Source: Nitrosomonadales bacterium
GTDB lineage: Bacteria > Pseudomonadota > Gammaproteobacteria > Burkholderiales > Gallionellaceae
Assembly (NCBI GenBank): GCA_016199835.1
Contig: JACQFX010000026.1
Location: 62,001 to 126,000 of the forward strand
Reading direction: 5' to 3'
DNA: 64,000 bases
In this document: piece by piece, positions 37,158 to 46,708 of the stretch
Position numbering within the stretch: the stretch's first letter is position 1
Layout: the number at the start of each line of letters is the position of its first letter
Notes under the pieces: generated by a model
Databases searched by the model: none
Seen by the model: the letters and a program-made list of their open reading frames with translations, nothing else
Told to the model about the DNA's origin: nothing
Position numbers and translations under genes: made by a program

Positions 37158-37535
37158 ATGAAAGCCGCCCACTCCATCGATAAACCACTGCATTGGGTCG
37201 GCTCATCCAAGAAGGATTTACTGGTTTTTCCCGATGAGGTGGTGGCTGATGTGGGCTATGCCCTAGGGGTGGTGCAGCAGGGAGGGACGCCGCCCTCAGC
37301 AAAGCACTGGAAAGGTGAAGGTGCCGGAGTGCTGGAAATCGTGGAAGGTCATCGCGGAGATACTTTCCGTGCGGTTTACACCATCCGGTTTGCGCAGGCG
37401 ATTTACGTGCTGCATTGCTTCCAGAAAAAATCGCCTTGCGGAATCAGGACGGCAAGCACGGATGTGGAGTTGATCCACGAGCGGCTGAAGTTGGCTAAAG
37501 CGGATTATGAGGTGCGTTATGCGAAAAAAAGTTGA
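37158..37535 (+). CDS. HigB/RelE-family toxin (phage-derived Gp49-like)
   Basis: 125 residues. HWVGSSKKDLLVFP at the N-terminus and HCFQKKSPCGIRTASTD near residue 86 are typical of the HigB-like Gp49 family of mRNA interferases that cleave translated mRNA at the ribosome. YTIRFAQAIYVLH supplies the core strand. It precedes a small XRE gene with a 17-base overlap, the reversed toxin-first order typical of HigBA modules. A palindromic operator candidate lies directly upstream. Confidence 0.85.
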   Translation: MKAAHSIDKPLHWVGSSKKDLLVFPDEVVADVGYALGVVQQGGTPPSAKHWKGEGAGVLEIVEGHRGDTFRAVYTIRFAQAIYVLHCFQKKSPCGIRTASTDVELIHERLKLAKADYEVRYAKKS

Positions 37536-37854
37536 AGCCGTCGAGGCGGGTAGCGGGGATGTGTTCATAGACCTAGGCTTCAAGGATGCAGGGGAGCGCA
37601 AGCTGCGCGTGCAACTGGCCATGCGGATAAATGAGTTACTGCAAGAGAAAAAACTGCTCCAGGCCAAAACTGCGGAGTTGTTCGGCATCCCGCAGCCACA
37701 CATCTCTGATCTCAAGCATTACAAGCTCAGCCGTTTTTCTTCCGAACGGCTGATGTATTTTTTGACCTTGCTGGACAGGGATGTCGAGATCGTTATTCGC
37801 CCGAAGGCCAAGGGGCATGAATGCGGGTTGTTGTCTGTATTGGTTGCGGCGTAA
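37519..37854 (+). CDS. XRE-family antitoxin (HigA-like)
   Basis: 111 residues from ATG 37519, which has GAGGT about six bases upstream and lies inside the toxin gene. The helix-turn-helix is in LLQAKTAELFGIPQPHISDLKHYKLSRFSSERL, roughly residues 45-75. The length and C-terminal DVEIVIRPK match the XRE antitoxins paired with Gp49-type toxins. Expected to neutralise the toxin and repress the shared promoter. Confidence 0.85.
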   Translation: MRKKVEAVEAGSGDVFIDLGFKDAGERKLRVQLAMRINELLQEKKLLQAKTAELFGIPQPHISDLKHYKLSRFSSERLMYFLTLLDRDVEIVIRPKAKGHECGLLSVLVAA

Positions 37855-37944
37855 AGGCAGACCCCTCCTTTTTCTGATGTGGTTTCCTGCTAATCCTTAA
37901 ACGACATTTAGGTTTCCCGTTAACGGATGTTAGAGACGCTGCTT

Positions 37945-38379
37945 TTATTCCGTTGCCGACAATTTACGTACTATCGAGATAGCTTTTCCCGATTTGTTCA
38001 GTAGTCCTGAATTACCACAACTATCAATGAATGGTTGCTTTTCCTGCAATTCCTCAAATACACCTAGTGAGGTGAACACCAAATAGTTTTGGCCAATTTC
38101 CATCGGGAATCTGCTGCTAGTATTCTCGCTATAAAGCGAGAAACGCTGTTTTGGCTTTCCTTTGAGGATTTCTTTCACGTGTACCAAATATCGAGTGCCA
38201 ACAATAAAGTTGCCAGCTTCTGGTATTTTATCTTTCTTCAATACGGTTCCGATGAAGACAAGTTCGCTTCTTTGATATTCTTGAGTCGGATTTGGGAAAT
38301 TTTCACAGAATGCAAAAACATTCGGTGCCACGAACGAGGTGTAAATTAAGAGTGCAATTGAAATGTGGCGCTTAGGCAT
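37945..38379 (-). CDS. Small exported protein, NTR/TIMP-like
   Basis: 144 residues with a signal peptide ending near NVFAFCEN. The mature part has an early Cys, LVFIGTVLKKD, VHVKEILKGKPKQRFSLY, GQNYLVFTSLG and a late DSCGNSG, a cysteine and strand layout like bacterial NTR (TIMP-like) OB-fold proteins. This is a resemblance only. The gene is AT-rich relative to its neighbours and lies beside the toxin-antitoxin pair. The remaining 147 bases to the next gene show no supported feature. Confidence 0.6.
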   Translation of the reverse strand: MPKRHISIALLIYTSFVAPNVFAFCENFPNPTQEYQRSELVFIGTVLKKDKIPEAGNFIVGTRYLVHVKEILKGKPKQRFSLYSENTSSRFPMEIGQNYLVFTSLGVFEELQEKQPFIDSCGNSGLLNKSGKAISIVRKLSATE

Positions 38380-38526
38380 GAATATAACGAATCCTAGAGT
38401 TTCTCTTTGGCCGATTGTATTTCGTTCGGCATTCTGCGCGTCGTATGACCGCTACTGGCACCTCTCAGACGATCAGCGTTTGAAGAAGGTAATGGCGATT
38501 TCCGCTCTGCGATGCTCAGGCCAACC

Positions 38527-39870
38527 TTACTGTCTCCTGCGCCACCAGAAAATCCCACCAGTCAATACGAGAAGCAGTGGCACCGCCACCACGAATCCGA
38601 TGCTGATAAAACTTAACTGCGTCTTGCTCAATACCACCGCCCCATCCTTCGTCGCGCGCGGCTGGATGGAAATGAGTTTTTCTTCGTTGGCGAGCCAGTT
38701 CACCATGTTGATGCCGAGATCCAGGTTGCCGCCGTTGCCGGAATAGGTGTTGGCGAGGAAATTGCCGCTGCCGACCACGATAATGCGCTGGTCGCGATCG
38801 TTGATGTCGCGTTGCAGGGCGAGCGCGATGGTCGCAGGGCCGGGTACGTCATGGTTTTTGTCGAAGCGCGGCTTATCGGCCTGCGCCCGGCTGCTTACCC
38901 AGCCGCGCGGCGCGGCTTCCACCAGCGTGGTGTGTTGCCAGTCGGAATTATTTTCTTCCAGGCCGAGCGCGCGCGCGAACGGAAATACGGTGATGAGATT
39001 GAAGTTGTGGGTGACGGCGTGCGGCGAATAGCCTGCGCCCAGCGCCCAGTTCGCCGGTGCGCGCATTTCTTCGGCGGCGGGATCGATCACGATGCCGGGC
39101 GTGAGCGCCAGCCCGAGTTTTTCGGCGAGCGGTTCCAGTCCGTGCAACGGCTCGGCATCCAGCAGCCATAGCAGGTTGCCGCCGCTATCGACATAACGCA
39201 GCAGCTTGTCCACTTCGCCGGGCAGCATATCGATCTGCGGCTGTGTGATGATCAGCGTGCTCACATTCTGCGGCACATCCTGCGCGATCGTGAGATTCAG
39301 GCTGCCGATGCGGTAACCGTTCTGTTGCAGTTTCTTGCCGAATTCGCCAAGGTCATGGTTGGCGATGCCGTCCAGTTTGCGCTCGCCGTGGCCGTCGGGG
39401 TACATCAGCAGTTTGTCCTTGCCGTGCGCGAGCCGCAGCAGCGCGCCGCTGAGCGACGGTTCGTTGAGCAGCGTGATGTGCTCGCTGCGCCCGGCGTATT
39501 CCACCAGCATTTCGCCGTTGGCCTGGATGTTGGCTTTGCGCGCTTCGTCCGGGTGTTGCGCGGGATCGACGAAGGCGAGCGTGATGTCCGGCTTGTAGCG
39601 CTGATAGAGCGAGACGAAATCGCGCACCAGCTTGCGAATGTCGCCCATCTCGGCGTCTTCACGCGTGCTGTACACGGTGAGTTTTACTTCGCCGGGCAGT
39701 TGCTGCAACACTTCGACGCTGCTGTCTTCCAGGCTGTTGCTTGCGCTTTGCGTGATGTCGCGTTGCAGGGAATGATGCGCGGCGAACTGGTACAGCGCAA
39801 CTGCGGCAGCGATCAGCAGGGCAGAAAAAACTAAGTTCTTCAGCAGCAATTTTGCGGAAAGGAAGCGCAT
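38527..39870 (-). CDS. Gld-type ABC transport system auxiliary protein (GldG-like)
   Basis: 447 residues with one N-terminal and one C-terminal membrane helix (LVFSALLIAAAVALYQF near residue 12 and FISIGFVVAVPLLLVLTGGIFWW at the end) and a large periplasmic part. GldG family features include VDPAQHPDEARKANIQANGEMLVEY, YPDGHGERKLDGIANHDLG and SGGNLLWLLD. It is the last gene of a three-gene minus-strand unit with a permease and an ATPase. In gliding Bacteroidetes the GldAFG set is linked to motility; in Proteobacteria the transported substrate is unknown. Confidence 0.85.
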   Translation of the reverse strand: MRFLSAKLLLKNLVFSALLIAAAVALYQFAAHHSLQRDITQSASNSLEDSSVEVLQQLPGEVKLTVYSTREDAEMGDIRKLVRDFVSLYQRYKPDITLAFVDPAQHPDEARKANIQANGEMLVEYAGRSEHITLLNEPSLSGALLRLAHGKDKLLMYPDGHGERKLDGIANHDLGEFGKKLQQNGYRIGSLNLTIAQDVPQNVSTLIITQPQIDMLPGEVDKLLRYVDSGGNLLWLLDAEPLHGLEPLAEKLGLALTPGIVIDPAAEEMRAPANWALGAGYSPHAVTHNFNLITVFPFARALGLEENNSDWQHTTLVEAAPRGWVSSRAQADKPRFDKNHDVPGPATIALALQRDINDRDQRIIVVGSGNFLANTYSGNGGNLDLGINMVNWLANEEKLISIQPRATKDGAVVLSKTQLSFISIGFVVAVPLLLVLTGGIFWWRRRQ

Positions 39871-39871
39871 G

Positions 39872-40615
39872 TCAGCCGTAAATCCGGTTGTTGTTTACCC
39901 GCCGTATCGTCAGCAGCAGGAACGCGATGCTGAACAGCAGGAAATAAGTTGCATCGACACTGTTCAGCAAGCCGACGTTGAAGTTGTGGAAGTGGCTGGT
40001 GGGCGCGATCATCTGCCAGTTATTTTCACTGCCTGCCGCGCTGATTTCTACCAGCCATAACCCGGACAGCGCGGCCAGCGCACCCACGGCCGCGACCATG
40101 GGCTGCACCGTGAGTGCGGAAATATACAGGCCCAGCGCAACGTAAGCAGCGGCGAGCAGCAGCAGCCCCAGCGCATTGCCGAGCACGAGGCCGAGGTCGA
40201 GCTGCGTGCCTGCGGCCAGCGTCAGCAGCATCGCCGTGCAGCTCACGATGATGAGCGCAAGGAACAGCAGCAGGCCGAAGAATTTTCCCAGCACGATGTG
40301 CGTGGCGGAGATCGGTGCGGTCAGCAGCAGCGCCAGGGTCTGGTTGCGCCGTTCCTCGGCCAGCAGACGCATGGTGAATATCGGCGTGAGCATCATCAGG
40401 ATCAGCGCGAGGACGTTGAACAGCGGCGCGGCCACGGCCTGCGTCGCGCCCGGTGCGTTGGCGACCTGCGCGAGTTGCGCCTGTACTTGCAGGAAGGCGT
40501 CCAGCCGCACCAGGAAGAGCCAGGCGAAAATGAATTGCAGCGCGCCCAGCATCAGCCAGGTCGAGGGCGCCGCGAACAGGCTGCGTAATTCCTTCAGGGC
40601 AATCAGACGGATCAT
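39872..40615 (-). CDS. ABC-2-type permease (GldF-like)
   Basis: 247 residues with about six hydrophobic segments. The N-terminus (LIALKELRSLFAAPSTWLMLGALQF) and LLAEERRNQTLALLLTAPISATHIVLGKF near residue 85 are the characteristic cytoplasmic loop of ABC-2 permeases. The gene ends one base before the GldG-like start, so the two are tightly coupled. A palindromic repeat pair separates it from the ATPase gene upstream. Confidence 0.9.
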   Translation of the reverse strand: MIRLIALKELRSLFAAPSTWLMLGALQFIFAWLFLVRLDAFLQVQAQLAQVANAPGATQAVAAPLFNVLALILMMLTPIFTMRLLAEERRNQTLALLLTAPISATHIVLGKFFGLLLFLALIIVSCTAMLLTLAAGTQLDLGLVLGNALGLLLLAAAYVALGLYISALTVQPMVAAVGALAALSGLWLVEISAAGSENNWQMIAPTSHFHNFNVGLLNSVDATYFLLFSIAFLLLTIRRVNNNRIYG

Positions 40616-40650
40616 TCTAAGTCCCTAAGCCGGACGCGCCGGAACCCAAT

Positions 40651-40694
40651 GTAGGTCGGGCTTTGCCCGACATGGTGGGCGGAGCCCGACCTAC
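40651..40694 (-). repeat. Paired REP/BIME-like palindromes within the Gld operon
   Basis: GTAGGTCGGGCTTTGCCCGA followed by CATG from 40651 and an inverted partner ending GGAGCCCGACCTAC at 40694. Same family as at 13033, 15732 and 34552. It lies between the ATPase and permease genes. Confidence 0.85.
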
Positions 40695-40717
40695 GAGGTC
40701 AAAAGGTTTATTCAGAA

Positions 40718-41479
40718 TCATTGCGGCTGTTCCTCCGAAACATGGTTTTCGGTGATGCGGATGTACACCTCTTCGAGCTTCATCTTTCCGTCGCCGTATT
40801 GCTGCATGTCGTCGCTGCTGCCGCTGTAGATCAGGCGTCCGTCCTGCATGATCTCGACGCGGTCGCACACGCTTTCCACTTCGTCCAGCAGGTGTGTGGA
40901 CAGGATCACGCTGTGCGCGTCGCCCAGTTCGCGGATCAGCGCGCGGATGTCGCGGATCTGCGCCGGGTCGAGGCCGACGGTCGGCTCGTCGAGGATGACT
41001 ATATCCGGCGCGTGGATGATGGCCTGCGCAATGCCGACGCGCTGCTGATAGCCTTTGGATAGCGTGCCGATGATTTTCGGGCCGACTTCCTGCAAGCCGC
41101 AACGCTGCATGGCCTGTGCCAGCATGTCGGCAATCCGGCCTGGTGCGACGCGGCGCAGCCGGGCGACAAAAACCAGGTAATCGTTCACGCGCATGTCCCG
41201 GTACAGCGGCGGATTTTCCGGCAGGAAGCCGATGCATGCCTTGGCCTGGTCGGGCTGGCGCACGAGATCAAAGCCGCAGATCTCGATCTGCCCGGAATGC
41301 GGCGTCAATGCGCCGGCGATCATTTGCAAGGTGGTGCTCTTGCCCGCGCCGTTGTGTCCGAGCAGACCCAGAACCTCGCCGTGCCTGAGCTCCAGCGATA
41401 TGCCGTGGACGAGCTCGCGCCTGCCGGAGCGGCGGATCAGGTTGCGGGCAGACAGGGTAAGCGGAGTCGCGGCGGACAT
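40718..41479 (-). CDS. ABC transporter ATPase (GldA-like)
   Basis: 253 residues from ATG 41479; the frame is open to 41551 but the upstream part is unlike the family. Walker A is GHNGAGKST, the signature is LSKGYQQRVG rather than LSGGQ, as in GldA-type ATPases, and Walker B is IVILDEPTVGLD, followed by STHLLDEVE (H-loop). It heads the three-gene operon with the permease and auxiliary protein and would energise export of an unidentified substrate. A short C-terminal extension (MKLEEVYIRITE) is typical of the family. Confidence 0.92.
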   Translation of the reverse strand: MSAATPLTLSARNLIRRSGRRELVHGISLELRHGEVLGLLGHNGAGKSTTLQMIAGALTPHSGQIEICGFDLVRQPDQAKACIGFLPENPPLYRDMRVNDYLVFVARLRRVAPGRIADMLAQAMQRCGLQEVGPKIIGTLSKGYQQRVGIAQAIIHAPDIVILDEPTVGLDPAQIRDIRALIRELGDAHSVILSTHLLDEVESVCDRVEIMQDGRLIYSGSSDDMQQYGDGKMKLEEVYIRITENHVSEEQPQ

Positions 41480-41626
41480 GCGTGCGTTTTTGAGTTGTGA
41501 CAGGTGGTCAATATAACCTAATATGAGCGACCCTAAAATCCGACATTTCAAGATTTGAATTATTTACGGGCATGCTGGTCGAATCTTGCCACATGCCGCT
41601 GGCACCGATAGCAACCAGGTTGACAC

Positions 41627-43372
41627 ATGATGAACATCAAACGCAGCACAATCATTTTTTCCTTACTGCTGGCCGCTTGCGTCCACGCGCCGCAGCAGGT
41701 ATCCCCGGTGGCGGTTGCCGAGCCGGAGGCCGTGAAGCCGAATCCGCACGGGGAGAAACCCGAACAGCCGCAGAATCTTCCCAATCTGGAATTGAACGGG
41801 CAGATGCTTTATGACTTCCTGCTGGGCGAAATGGCCGGGCAGCGCGGCAATCCGGAACTGGCGTCGCAGGTGTACAAGGATCTGGCAGAGTCCACCCGCG
41901 ATCCGCGCGTGGCGCGCCGCGCCGCGCAGATGGCTTTCGAGGCGCATCAGTTGGACAAAGCGGTGGACATGCTGACCTTGTGGCTGAAGCTGGAGCCGTC
42001 ATCGCATCAGGCGAAGCAGATGCTGATTGCCGCGTTGGTGACCGGGGGCAGGCTGGAAGAGGCGAGGCCTTATCTGGTGGAGTCGCTGACAACTTTCCCG
42101 GACAAGGCTGGGCATACTTTCATACAGCTCTATCCCTTGCTGGCGCGCTATCCCGACAAGGAAGCGGCATACAAGCTGCTGACCGATCTGGCGCAGCCTT
42201 ATCCCAAAGTGGCGGAAGCACATTGGGTGCTGGCGCAGGCGGCAGATACGGTCGGCAAGCGCGATGTGGCGCTGGCCGAGATACGCCAGGCGCGAGCTCT
42301 GCATCCGGATTGGGAGATGGCCGTTCTGGTCGAGGCGCAGTTGCTGTTGCGTGACGCACCGCAACAGGCACTGGATGTGTTGAAGAAATACCTGGCAACT
42401 TACCCGAGTTCGAATGAGGCGCGCATGCTTTATGCGCGTACTCTGCTGGATCAGAGGCAATATCCGGAGTCGCGCGCCGAATTCCAGAAGATGCTGGCCG
42501 AACATCCGGAGAATCCCGATCTGGCTTTCGCAGTGGCAATGTTGTCCATGCAAATGGGCGAACTGGACAACGCGGAGCAAGGGCTGCGGCTGGCGCTGGA
42601 TAAGGGCAAGAAAGACGAGGGCGCCGTGTATTACTACCTCGGCCAGTTGAGCGAGGCGAAAAAGCACATGGATGAAGCCTTGCAGAATTATCGCAAGGTG
42701 GCGGACGGCGAGTATGCCTATACCGCCCATCTGCGCGTGGCTTATTTGCTTTACCGGACGGGCAAGCTGGAAGAGGCACGCGAATCTTTGCATCAAACCG
42801 AAGCGCAGAACAACCAGCAGCGCGTACAGCTATTGACGCTCGAGGCGCAGATGTTGCGCGACACGAAACAACCGGATGCTGCGTATCAGGTGTTGACGCA
42901 AGGATTGGAGAAGTTGCCCAATCATCCCGACTTGCTGTATGCGGCAGCGATGCTGGCAGATCAACTCGGCAAAGGCGATGCATTCGAGCAGATGATGCGC
43001 AAGGTGATCGAACTCAGCCCGGATCATGCCCAGGCTTATAACGCGATGGGTTACAGCCTGCTGGAACGCAATGAGCGTGTGGCGGAGGGGATGCAACTGG
43101 TGGAGAAAGCCTACCAGCTTGCCCCGGACGATGCCGCCATCATGGACAGCATGGGCTGGGGCTATTACCGCCTGGGCAATTTGCCCAAGAGTCTTGAATT
43201 TCTGCGTCGGGCCTATACCTCGATTTCCGACCCGGAGATCGCCGCACATCTGGGCGAAGTGCTGTGGATGCAGGGCGACAGGAGTGAAGCGAAAAAAGTG
43301 TGGGACAGCGCGCTGAAATCGAACCCCGATAATGCCTCGTTGCAGGCCGTGGTGAAAAAATTCCAGCCTTGA
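41627..43372 (+). CDS. TPR-repeat lipoprotein
   Basis: 581 residues. The lipobox LLAAC places the lipidated Cys at residue 18, so the protein should be membrane-anchored in the periplasm. The rest is about a dozen tetratricopeptide-like helical pairs (for example LDNAEQGLRLALDKGK and AQAYNAMGYSLLERNERVAEGMQL). The last repeats (MDSMGWGYYRLGNLPKSLEFLRRAY) are the best conserved. This gene stands directly before lolB in many Betaproteobacteria and overlaps it by one base; a role in outer-membrane or cell-envelope assembly is inferred. Confidence 0.92.
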   Translation: MMNIKRSTIIFSLLLAACVHAPQQVSPVAVAEPEAVKPNPHGEKPEQPQNLPNLELNGQMLYDFLLGEMAGQRGNPELASQVYKDLAESTRDPRVARRAAQMAFEAHQLDKAVDMLTLWLKLEPSSHQAKQMLIAALVTGGRLEEARPYLVESLTTFPDKAGHTFIQLYPLLARYPDKEAAYKLLTDLAQPYPKVAEAHWVLAQAADTVGKRDVALAEIRQARALHPDWEMAVLVEAQLLLRDAPQQALDVLKKYLATYPSSNEARMLYARTLLDQRQYPESRAEFQKMLAEHPENPDLAFAVAMLSMQMGELDNAEQGLRLALDKGKKDEGAVYYYLGQLSEAKKHMDEALQNYRKVADGEYAYTAHLRVAYLLYRTGKLEEARESLHQTEAQNNQQRVQLLTLEAQMLRDTKQPDAAYQVLTQGLEKLPNHPDLLYAAAMLADQLGKGDAFEQMMRKVIELSPDHAQAYNAMGYSLLERNERVAEGMQLVEKAYQLAPDDAAIMDSMGWGYYRLGNLPKSLEFLRRAYTSISDPEIAAHLGEVLWMQGDRSEAKKVWDSALKSNPDNASLQAVVKKFQP

Positions 43373-43944
43373 TGCGTAGCCTTGTTTTGTCGCTATCCCT
43401 GCTGCTCGGTGCTTGCGCCACGGCACCCGTTCCGCAGGCAGTCGTGCGCCCGGCACAGGTGGAACAGGCAGCTTTCGTATTGAACGGGCGCATCTCCGTC
43501 AAGTATGACGGCAAGCGTTCTCCCGCCAGCATCTATTGGACGCATGGCGCCGCAGGCGATGAGATATTGCTGCTTGCCCCGCTCGGACAGACCGTGGCGC
43601 GCATCCAATGCGATGCGCAAGGCATGGCGACGCTGGAGACCGCGCAGAAACAGTATGAGGCCGGGAATGCAGAAGAGTTGATGCAAAAGGCGCTGGGCTG
43701 GTCGTTGCCGCTGGACGGCTTGAGCCACTGGGCACTGGCGCTGCCAGACCCGAAAAGCAAGGCGGGCATTGAGCTCGATGCCGACGGGCATGTGGGCGTG
43801 ATGCATCAGGATGGCTGGGAGATAAGCTACTTGCGTTATGCGGTACCCGCAGCGGACAGCCTGCCGCTGCGCTTCACTCTGGCGCACGACGAACTGGAAA
43901 TCCAGGTGCTGATAGATAAATGGGAATTTCAGCCAAAACACTGA
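43372..43944 (+). CDS. lolB: Outer-membrane lipoprotein receptor LolB
   Basis: Accepts lipoproteins from LolA and inserts them in the outer membrane. 190 residues from ATG 43372; the lipobox is LLGAC. The mature part shows the LolB half-barrel pattern: [22 protein letters not shown], then [11 protein letters not shown] and [19 protein letters not shown]. Translationally coupled to the TPR gene upstream, and overlapping ispE by 25 bases downstream. The lolB-ispE-tRNA-prs order is conserved in Beta- and Gammaproteobacteria. Confidence 0.95.
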   Translation: MRSLVLSLSLLLGACATAPVPQAVVRPAQVEQAAFVLNGRISVKYDGKRSPASIYWTHGAAGDEILLLAPLGQTVARIQCDAQGMATLETAQKQYEAGNAEELMQKALGWSLPLDGLSHWALALPDPKSKAGIELDADGHVGVMHQDGWEISYLRYAVPAADSLPLRFTLAHDELEIQVLIDKWEFQPKH

Positions 43945-44762
43945 GCTGTCCGGCCCCAGCCAAGCTCAACCTGTTTTTGCATGTGGTTGGGCGGCGCGCC
44001 GACGGCTACCATCTGTTGCAAACCCTGTTCCGATTCATCGATTTCGGCGATACGCTGCATTTCACCTTGCGCGATGATGGCGTGGTGCGCCGGGCCAATA
44101 ACCTGGAAGGCGTGCCGCAGGAACAGGATTTGTGCGTGCGTGCCGCGCGCCTGCTGCAACAGGAATGCGGCTGCGCGCTGGGGGCGGATATCGAGCTGGA
44201 AAAGCGTATCCCCATGGGGGGCGGGTTGGGCGGCGGCAGTTCCGATGCGGCAACCACGCTGCTGGCGCTGAACCGTTTATGGGATCTCGGTTTGTCGCGC
44301 GAACGCCTGATGCAGCTTGGCTTGTCGCTGGGTGCGGATGTGCCGGTGTTCGTGTTCGGCGAGAACGCTTTTGCCGAAGGCATAGGCGAGCGATTGCAGG
44401 TTTATGCGCTGCCGGATGCATGGTATGTCGTGCTGTTTCCGCCCGTGCATGTCGCCACGGTCAGGATATTTGCGCATCCGGAATTGACACGAAATACGAT
44501 TTCCCTCACAATTCGCGCCCTTCCAACGGCTGGTTTGCATAATGATTTGCAGCCAGTGGTGTGTAGCCTGCATCCGGAAGTGGCGCAGCACCTTGTCTGG
44601 TTGGGGCAATTTGCGCAAGCGCGCATGACGGGTTCCGGTGCATGTGTGTTCGCCGAGTTTGTGGACGAAGCACAGGCGCAGGCGGTGCTGAAGCAGTTGC
44701 CGCCCGATATGCGTGGCGTTGTGGCGCACGGATTGCAGCATCATCCGTTGAGAGATATGTAG
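43920..44762 (+). CDS. ispE: 4-diphosphocytidyl-2-C-methyl-D-erythritol kinase
   Basis: GHMP kinase of the MEP isoprenoid pathway. 280 residues. Signatures are [21 protein letters not shown] at the N-terminus, the ATP loop [22 protein letters not shown] near residue 96, and the C-terminal [15 protein letters not shown] 43920 lies 25 bases inside lolB; a slightly later start is possible, but the family motif starts at residue 10. tRNA-Gln begins 15 bases after the stop. Confidence 0.97.
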   Translation: MGISAKTLSCPAPAKLNLFLHVVGRRADGYHLLQTLFRFIDFGDTLHFTLRDDGVVRRANNLEGVPQEQDLCVRAARLLQQECGCALGADIELEKRIPMGGGLGGGSSDAATTLLALNRLWDLGLSRERLMQLGLSLGADVPVFVFGENAFAEGIGERLQVYALPDAWYVVLFPPVHVATVRIFAHPELTRNTISLTIRALPTAGLHNDLQPVVCSLHPEVAQHLVWLGQFAQARMTGSGACVFAEFVDEAQAQAVLKQLPPDMRGVVAHGLQHHPLRDM

Positions 44763-44776
44763 GTTTTCCAGTTTAT

Positions 44777-44851
44777 TGGGGAGTCGCCAAGTGGTAAGGC
44801 ACCGGATTTTGATTCCGGCATTCGTAGGTTCGATCCCTACCTCCCCAGCCA
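44777..44851 (+). tRNA. tRNA-Gln (UUG anticodon)
   Basis: 75 bases with encoded CCA. The acceptor stem TGGGGAG pairs with CTCCCCA; the anticodon stem CCGGA/TCCGG encloses TTTTGAT, anticodon TTG. It lies between ispE and prs, its usual place in Proteobacteria, and may be processed from the longer transcript. Confidence 0.97.
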
Positions 44852-44882
44852 GTTAAAGTGATTGCTGCAAAGCGGCTCCTTG

Positions 44883-44923
44883 TCCCCCTCGCCCGCTTGC
44901 GGGAGCGGGATGGGGAGCGGGAT
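44883..44923 (+). repeat. GC-rich palindrome between tRNA-Gln and prs
   Basis: TCCCCCTCGCCCGCTTGCGG from 44883 followed by GAGCGGGATGGGGAGCGGGA. The core CCCGCTTGCGGG is a strong hairpin. It resembles the elements at 8881 and 14932. Confidence 0.65.
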
Positions 44924-44964
44924 CAGGGCGTACGCGCCCATTTTTTAATTTCGAGGGGTTGTAC

Positions 44965-45915
44965 GTGGCTTACGAAAGCTTGATGGTGTTCACCGGCAAT
45001 GCCAATCCCAAGCTTGCGGAAGATGTGGCAAGGCACCTCGATATCCACCTTGGACGCGCTACCGTCGGACGTTTCTCTGACGGCGAAGTGATGGTCGAGA
45101 TACTCGAACACGTGCGCGGTAAGGATGTGTTTGTGCTGCAATCCACCTGCGCCCCGGCCAACGACAGCTTGATGGAAGTGATGGTGATGGTGGATGCGCT
45201 GAAGCGCGCATCAGCCGGACGCATCACCGCAGCGTTGCCCTATATGGGTTACGCCAGACAGGATAGACGCCCGCGCTCTGCACGCGTGGCGATCACCGCC
45301 AAGGTGGTGGCAGACATGCTGACCAGCGTGGGTGTGGATCGCGTGCTGACCATGGATTTGCACGCGGACCAGATACAGGGTTTCTTCGCCATTCCTGTGG
45401 ACAACATCTACGCCGCGCCTATCCTGCTGTCGGACGTGTGGCGCCATGATTATCCCAATCTGGTGGTGGTGTCGCCGGACGTGGGCGGCGTGGTGCGCGC
45501 AAGGGCGCTGGCCAAGCGCCTGGAATCCGACCTGGCCATCATAGACAAGCGCCGCCCCAAGCCCAATGTGGCGAAGGTGATGAACATCATAGGCGAAGTG
45601 GCGGGACGCACCTGCATCATCATGGACGACATGGTGGACACCGCCAACACGCTGTGCGAAGCGGCAGCCGCATTGAAGGAAAAAGGCGCGGAGCGGGTGA
45701 TCGCATATTGCACCCACCCGGTGCTGTCCGGCCCTGCCATCCAGCGCATCGAGAATTCTGCGCTGGACGAGCTGGTGGTGACCGACACCATACCGTTGCG
45801 CGATGAAGCGCGCGCCTGCATGCGCATCCGCCAGTTGAGTGTGGCGGGGCTGATGGCCGAAACTATGCGCCGCATCAATGCGGAAGAGTCGGTCAGTTCG
45901 CTGTTCATAGATTGA
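44965..45915 (+). CDS. prs: Ribose-phosphate pyrophosphokinase
   Basis: Makes PRPP from ribose-5-phosphate and ATP for nucleotide, His and Trp synthesis. 316 residues from GTG 44965, chosen because GAGGGG lies six bases upstream and the family begins close to [17 protein letters not shown]; a TTG at 44959 is possible. [10 protein letters not shown], the [11 protein letters not shown] loop and the PRPP-binding [13 protein letters not shown]-like [13 protein letters not shown] are all present. Followed by rplY after 82 bases. Confidence 0.97.
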   Translation: MAYESLMVFTGNANPKLAEDVARHLDIHLGRATVGRFSDGEVMVEILEHVRGKDVFVLQSTCAPANDSLMEVMVMVDALKRASAGRITAALPYMGYARQDRRPRSARVAITAKVVADMLTSVGVDRVLTMDLHADQIQGFFAIPVDNIYAAPILLSDVWRHDYPNLVVVSPDVGGVVRARALAKRLESDLAIIDKRRPKPNVAKVMNIIGEVAGRTCIIMDDMVDTANTLCEAAAALKEKGAERVIAYCTHPVLSGPAIQRIENSALDELVVTDTIPLRDEARACMRIRQLSVAGLMAETMRRINAEESVSSLFID

Positions 45916-45997
45916 TTTTGTAGTGTGGCGGTCATGGTGACCGTCGCGTAACCGGAACCACCTGGTCGCGGGTGGTGCCATCAAGTGGAGAAGTAAA

Positions 45998-46651
45998 ATG
46001 AAGATCGAAGTGATTGCAACATCCCGCAAGGCGCAAGGAACGGGTGCGAGCCGCCGTCTGCGCAAGACAGGTCGCGTACCCGGCATCGTGTATGGCGGCA
46101 GCGAGCCTGCCCTGATAGACATCGACCACAACACCCTGTACTACGCGTTGCGCAACGAAGCGTTCCACGCTTCCATCCTGACGCTGGATCTGGACGGCAA
46201 GAAAGAGCAAGTGCTGCTGCGCGATTTCCATATGCACCCGTTCCGGCAGCAAGTGCAGCACATAGACTTCCAGCGCGTGCATGCGGACAAGAAGATCCAC
46301 ATGAAAGTGCCGCTGCACTTCCTGAATGCGGAAATCTCGCCCGGCGTGAAGCTGCATGGCGGCATCGTCAGTCATGTGCTGAACGATCTGGATATCGCCT
46401 GCCTGCCTGCCGACCTGCCCGAGTTTATCGCCGTGGATCTGGCCACGCTCGATGTGTCGCACCCTATCCACATCTCCGACATCAATATGCCCAAGGGCGT
46501 GGAAGTGGCGGGTCATCACCATGCAGGTGATGCGGTGGCGACCGCGCAAGTTCCGCGTGGCGCAGTGGAAGCCGAAGCAACGGCTGCGGCTGAAGCGGCT
46601 GCTCCTGCCGATGCGAAGGCTGCTGCGAAACCGGCTGAAGCCAAGAAGTAA
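45998..46651 (+). CDS. rplY: Ribosomal protein bL25 (long CTC form)
   Basis: 5S rRNA-binding protein of the large subunit. 217 residues, so it is the two-domain TL5/CTC type with a C-terminal beta domain, plus an Ala/Lys-rich tail ([17 protein letters not shown]). Diagnostic stretches are [21 protein letters not shown] near residue 12 and [15 protein letters not shown] near residue 78. GGAGAAG lies ahead of the start. A strong terminator-like hairpin follows the stop. Confidence 0.97.
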   Translation: MKIEVIATSRKAQGTGASRRLRKTGRVPGIVYGGSEPALIDIDHNTLYYALRNEAFHASILTLDLDGKKEQVLLRDFHMHPFRQQVQHIDFQRVHADKKIHMKVPLHFLNAEISPGVKLHGGIVSHVLNDLDIACLPADLPEFIAVDLATLDVSHPIHISDINMPKGVEVAGHHHAGDAVATAQVPRGAVEAEATAAAEAAAPADAKAAAKPAEAKK

Positions 46652-46665
46652 ACTGCATCCCGTGA

Positions 46666-46703
46666 AGCCCGCCATGCTTGGTTGTATCGCATGGCGGGCT
46701 TTT
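46666..46703 (+). terminator. Hairpin terminator between rplY and pth
   Basis: AGCCCGCCATGC (46666-46677) and its exact reverse complement (46689-46700) form a 12-bp stem with an 11-base loop, followed by TTT. It ends only five bases before the pth start codon, so it either attenuates pth expression or pth uses a transcript starting at its own ATG. Confidence 0.8.
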
Positions 46704-46708
46704 GCATT

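Noticed and set aside
38380-38526. Small coding region between the NTR-like and GldG-like genes
   Set aside because: Short frames there lack a ribosome-binding site and recognisable protein character.
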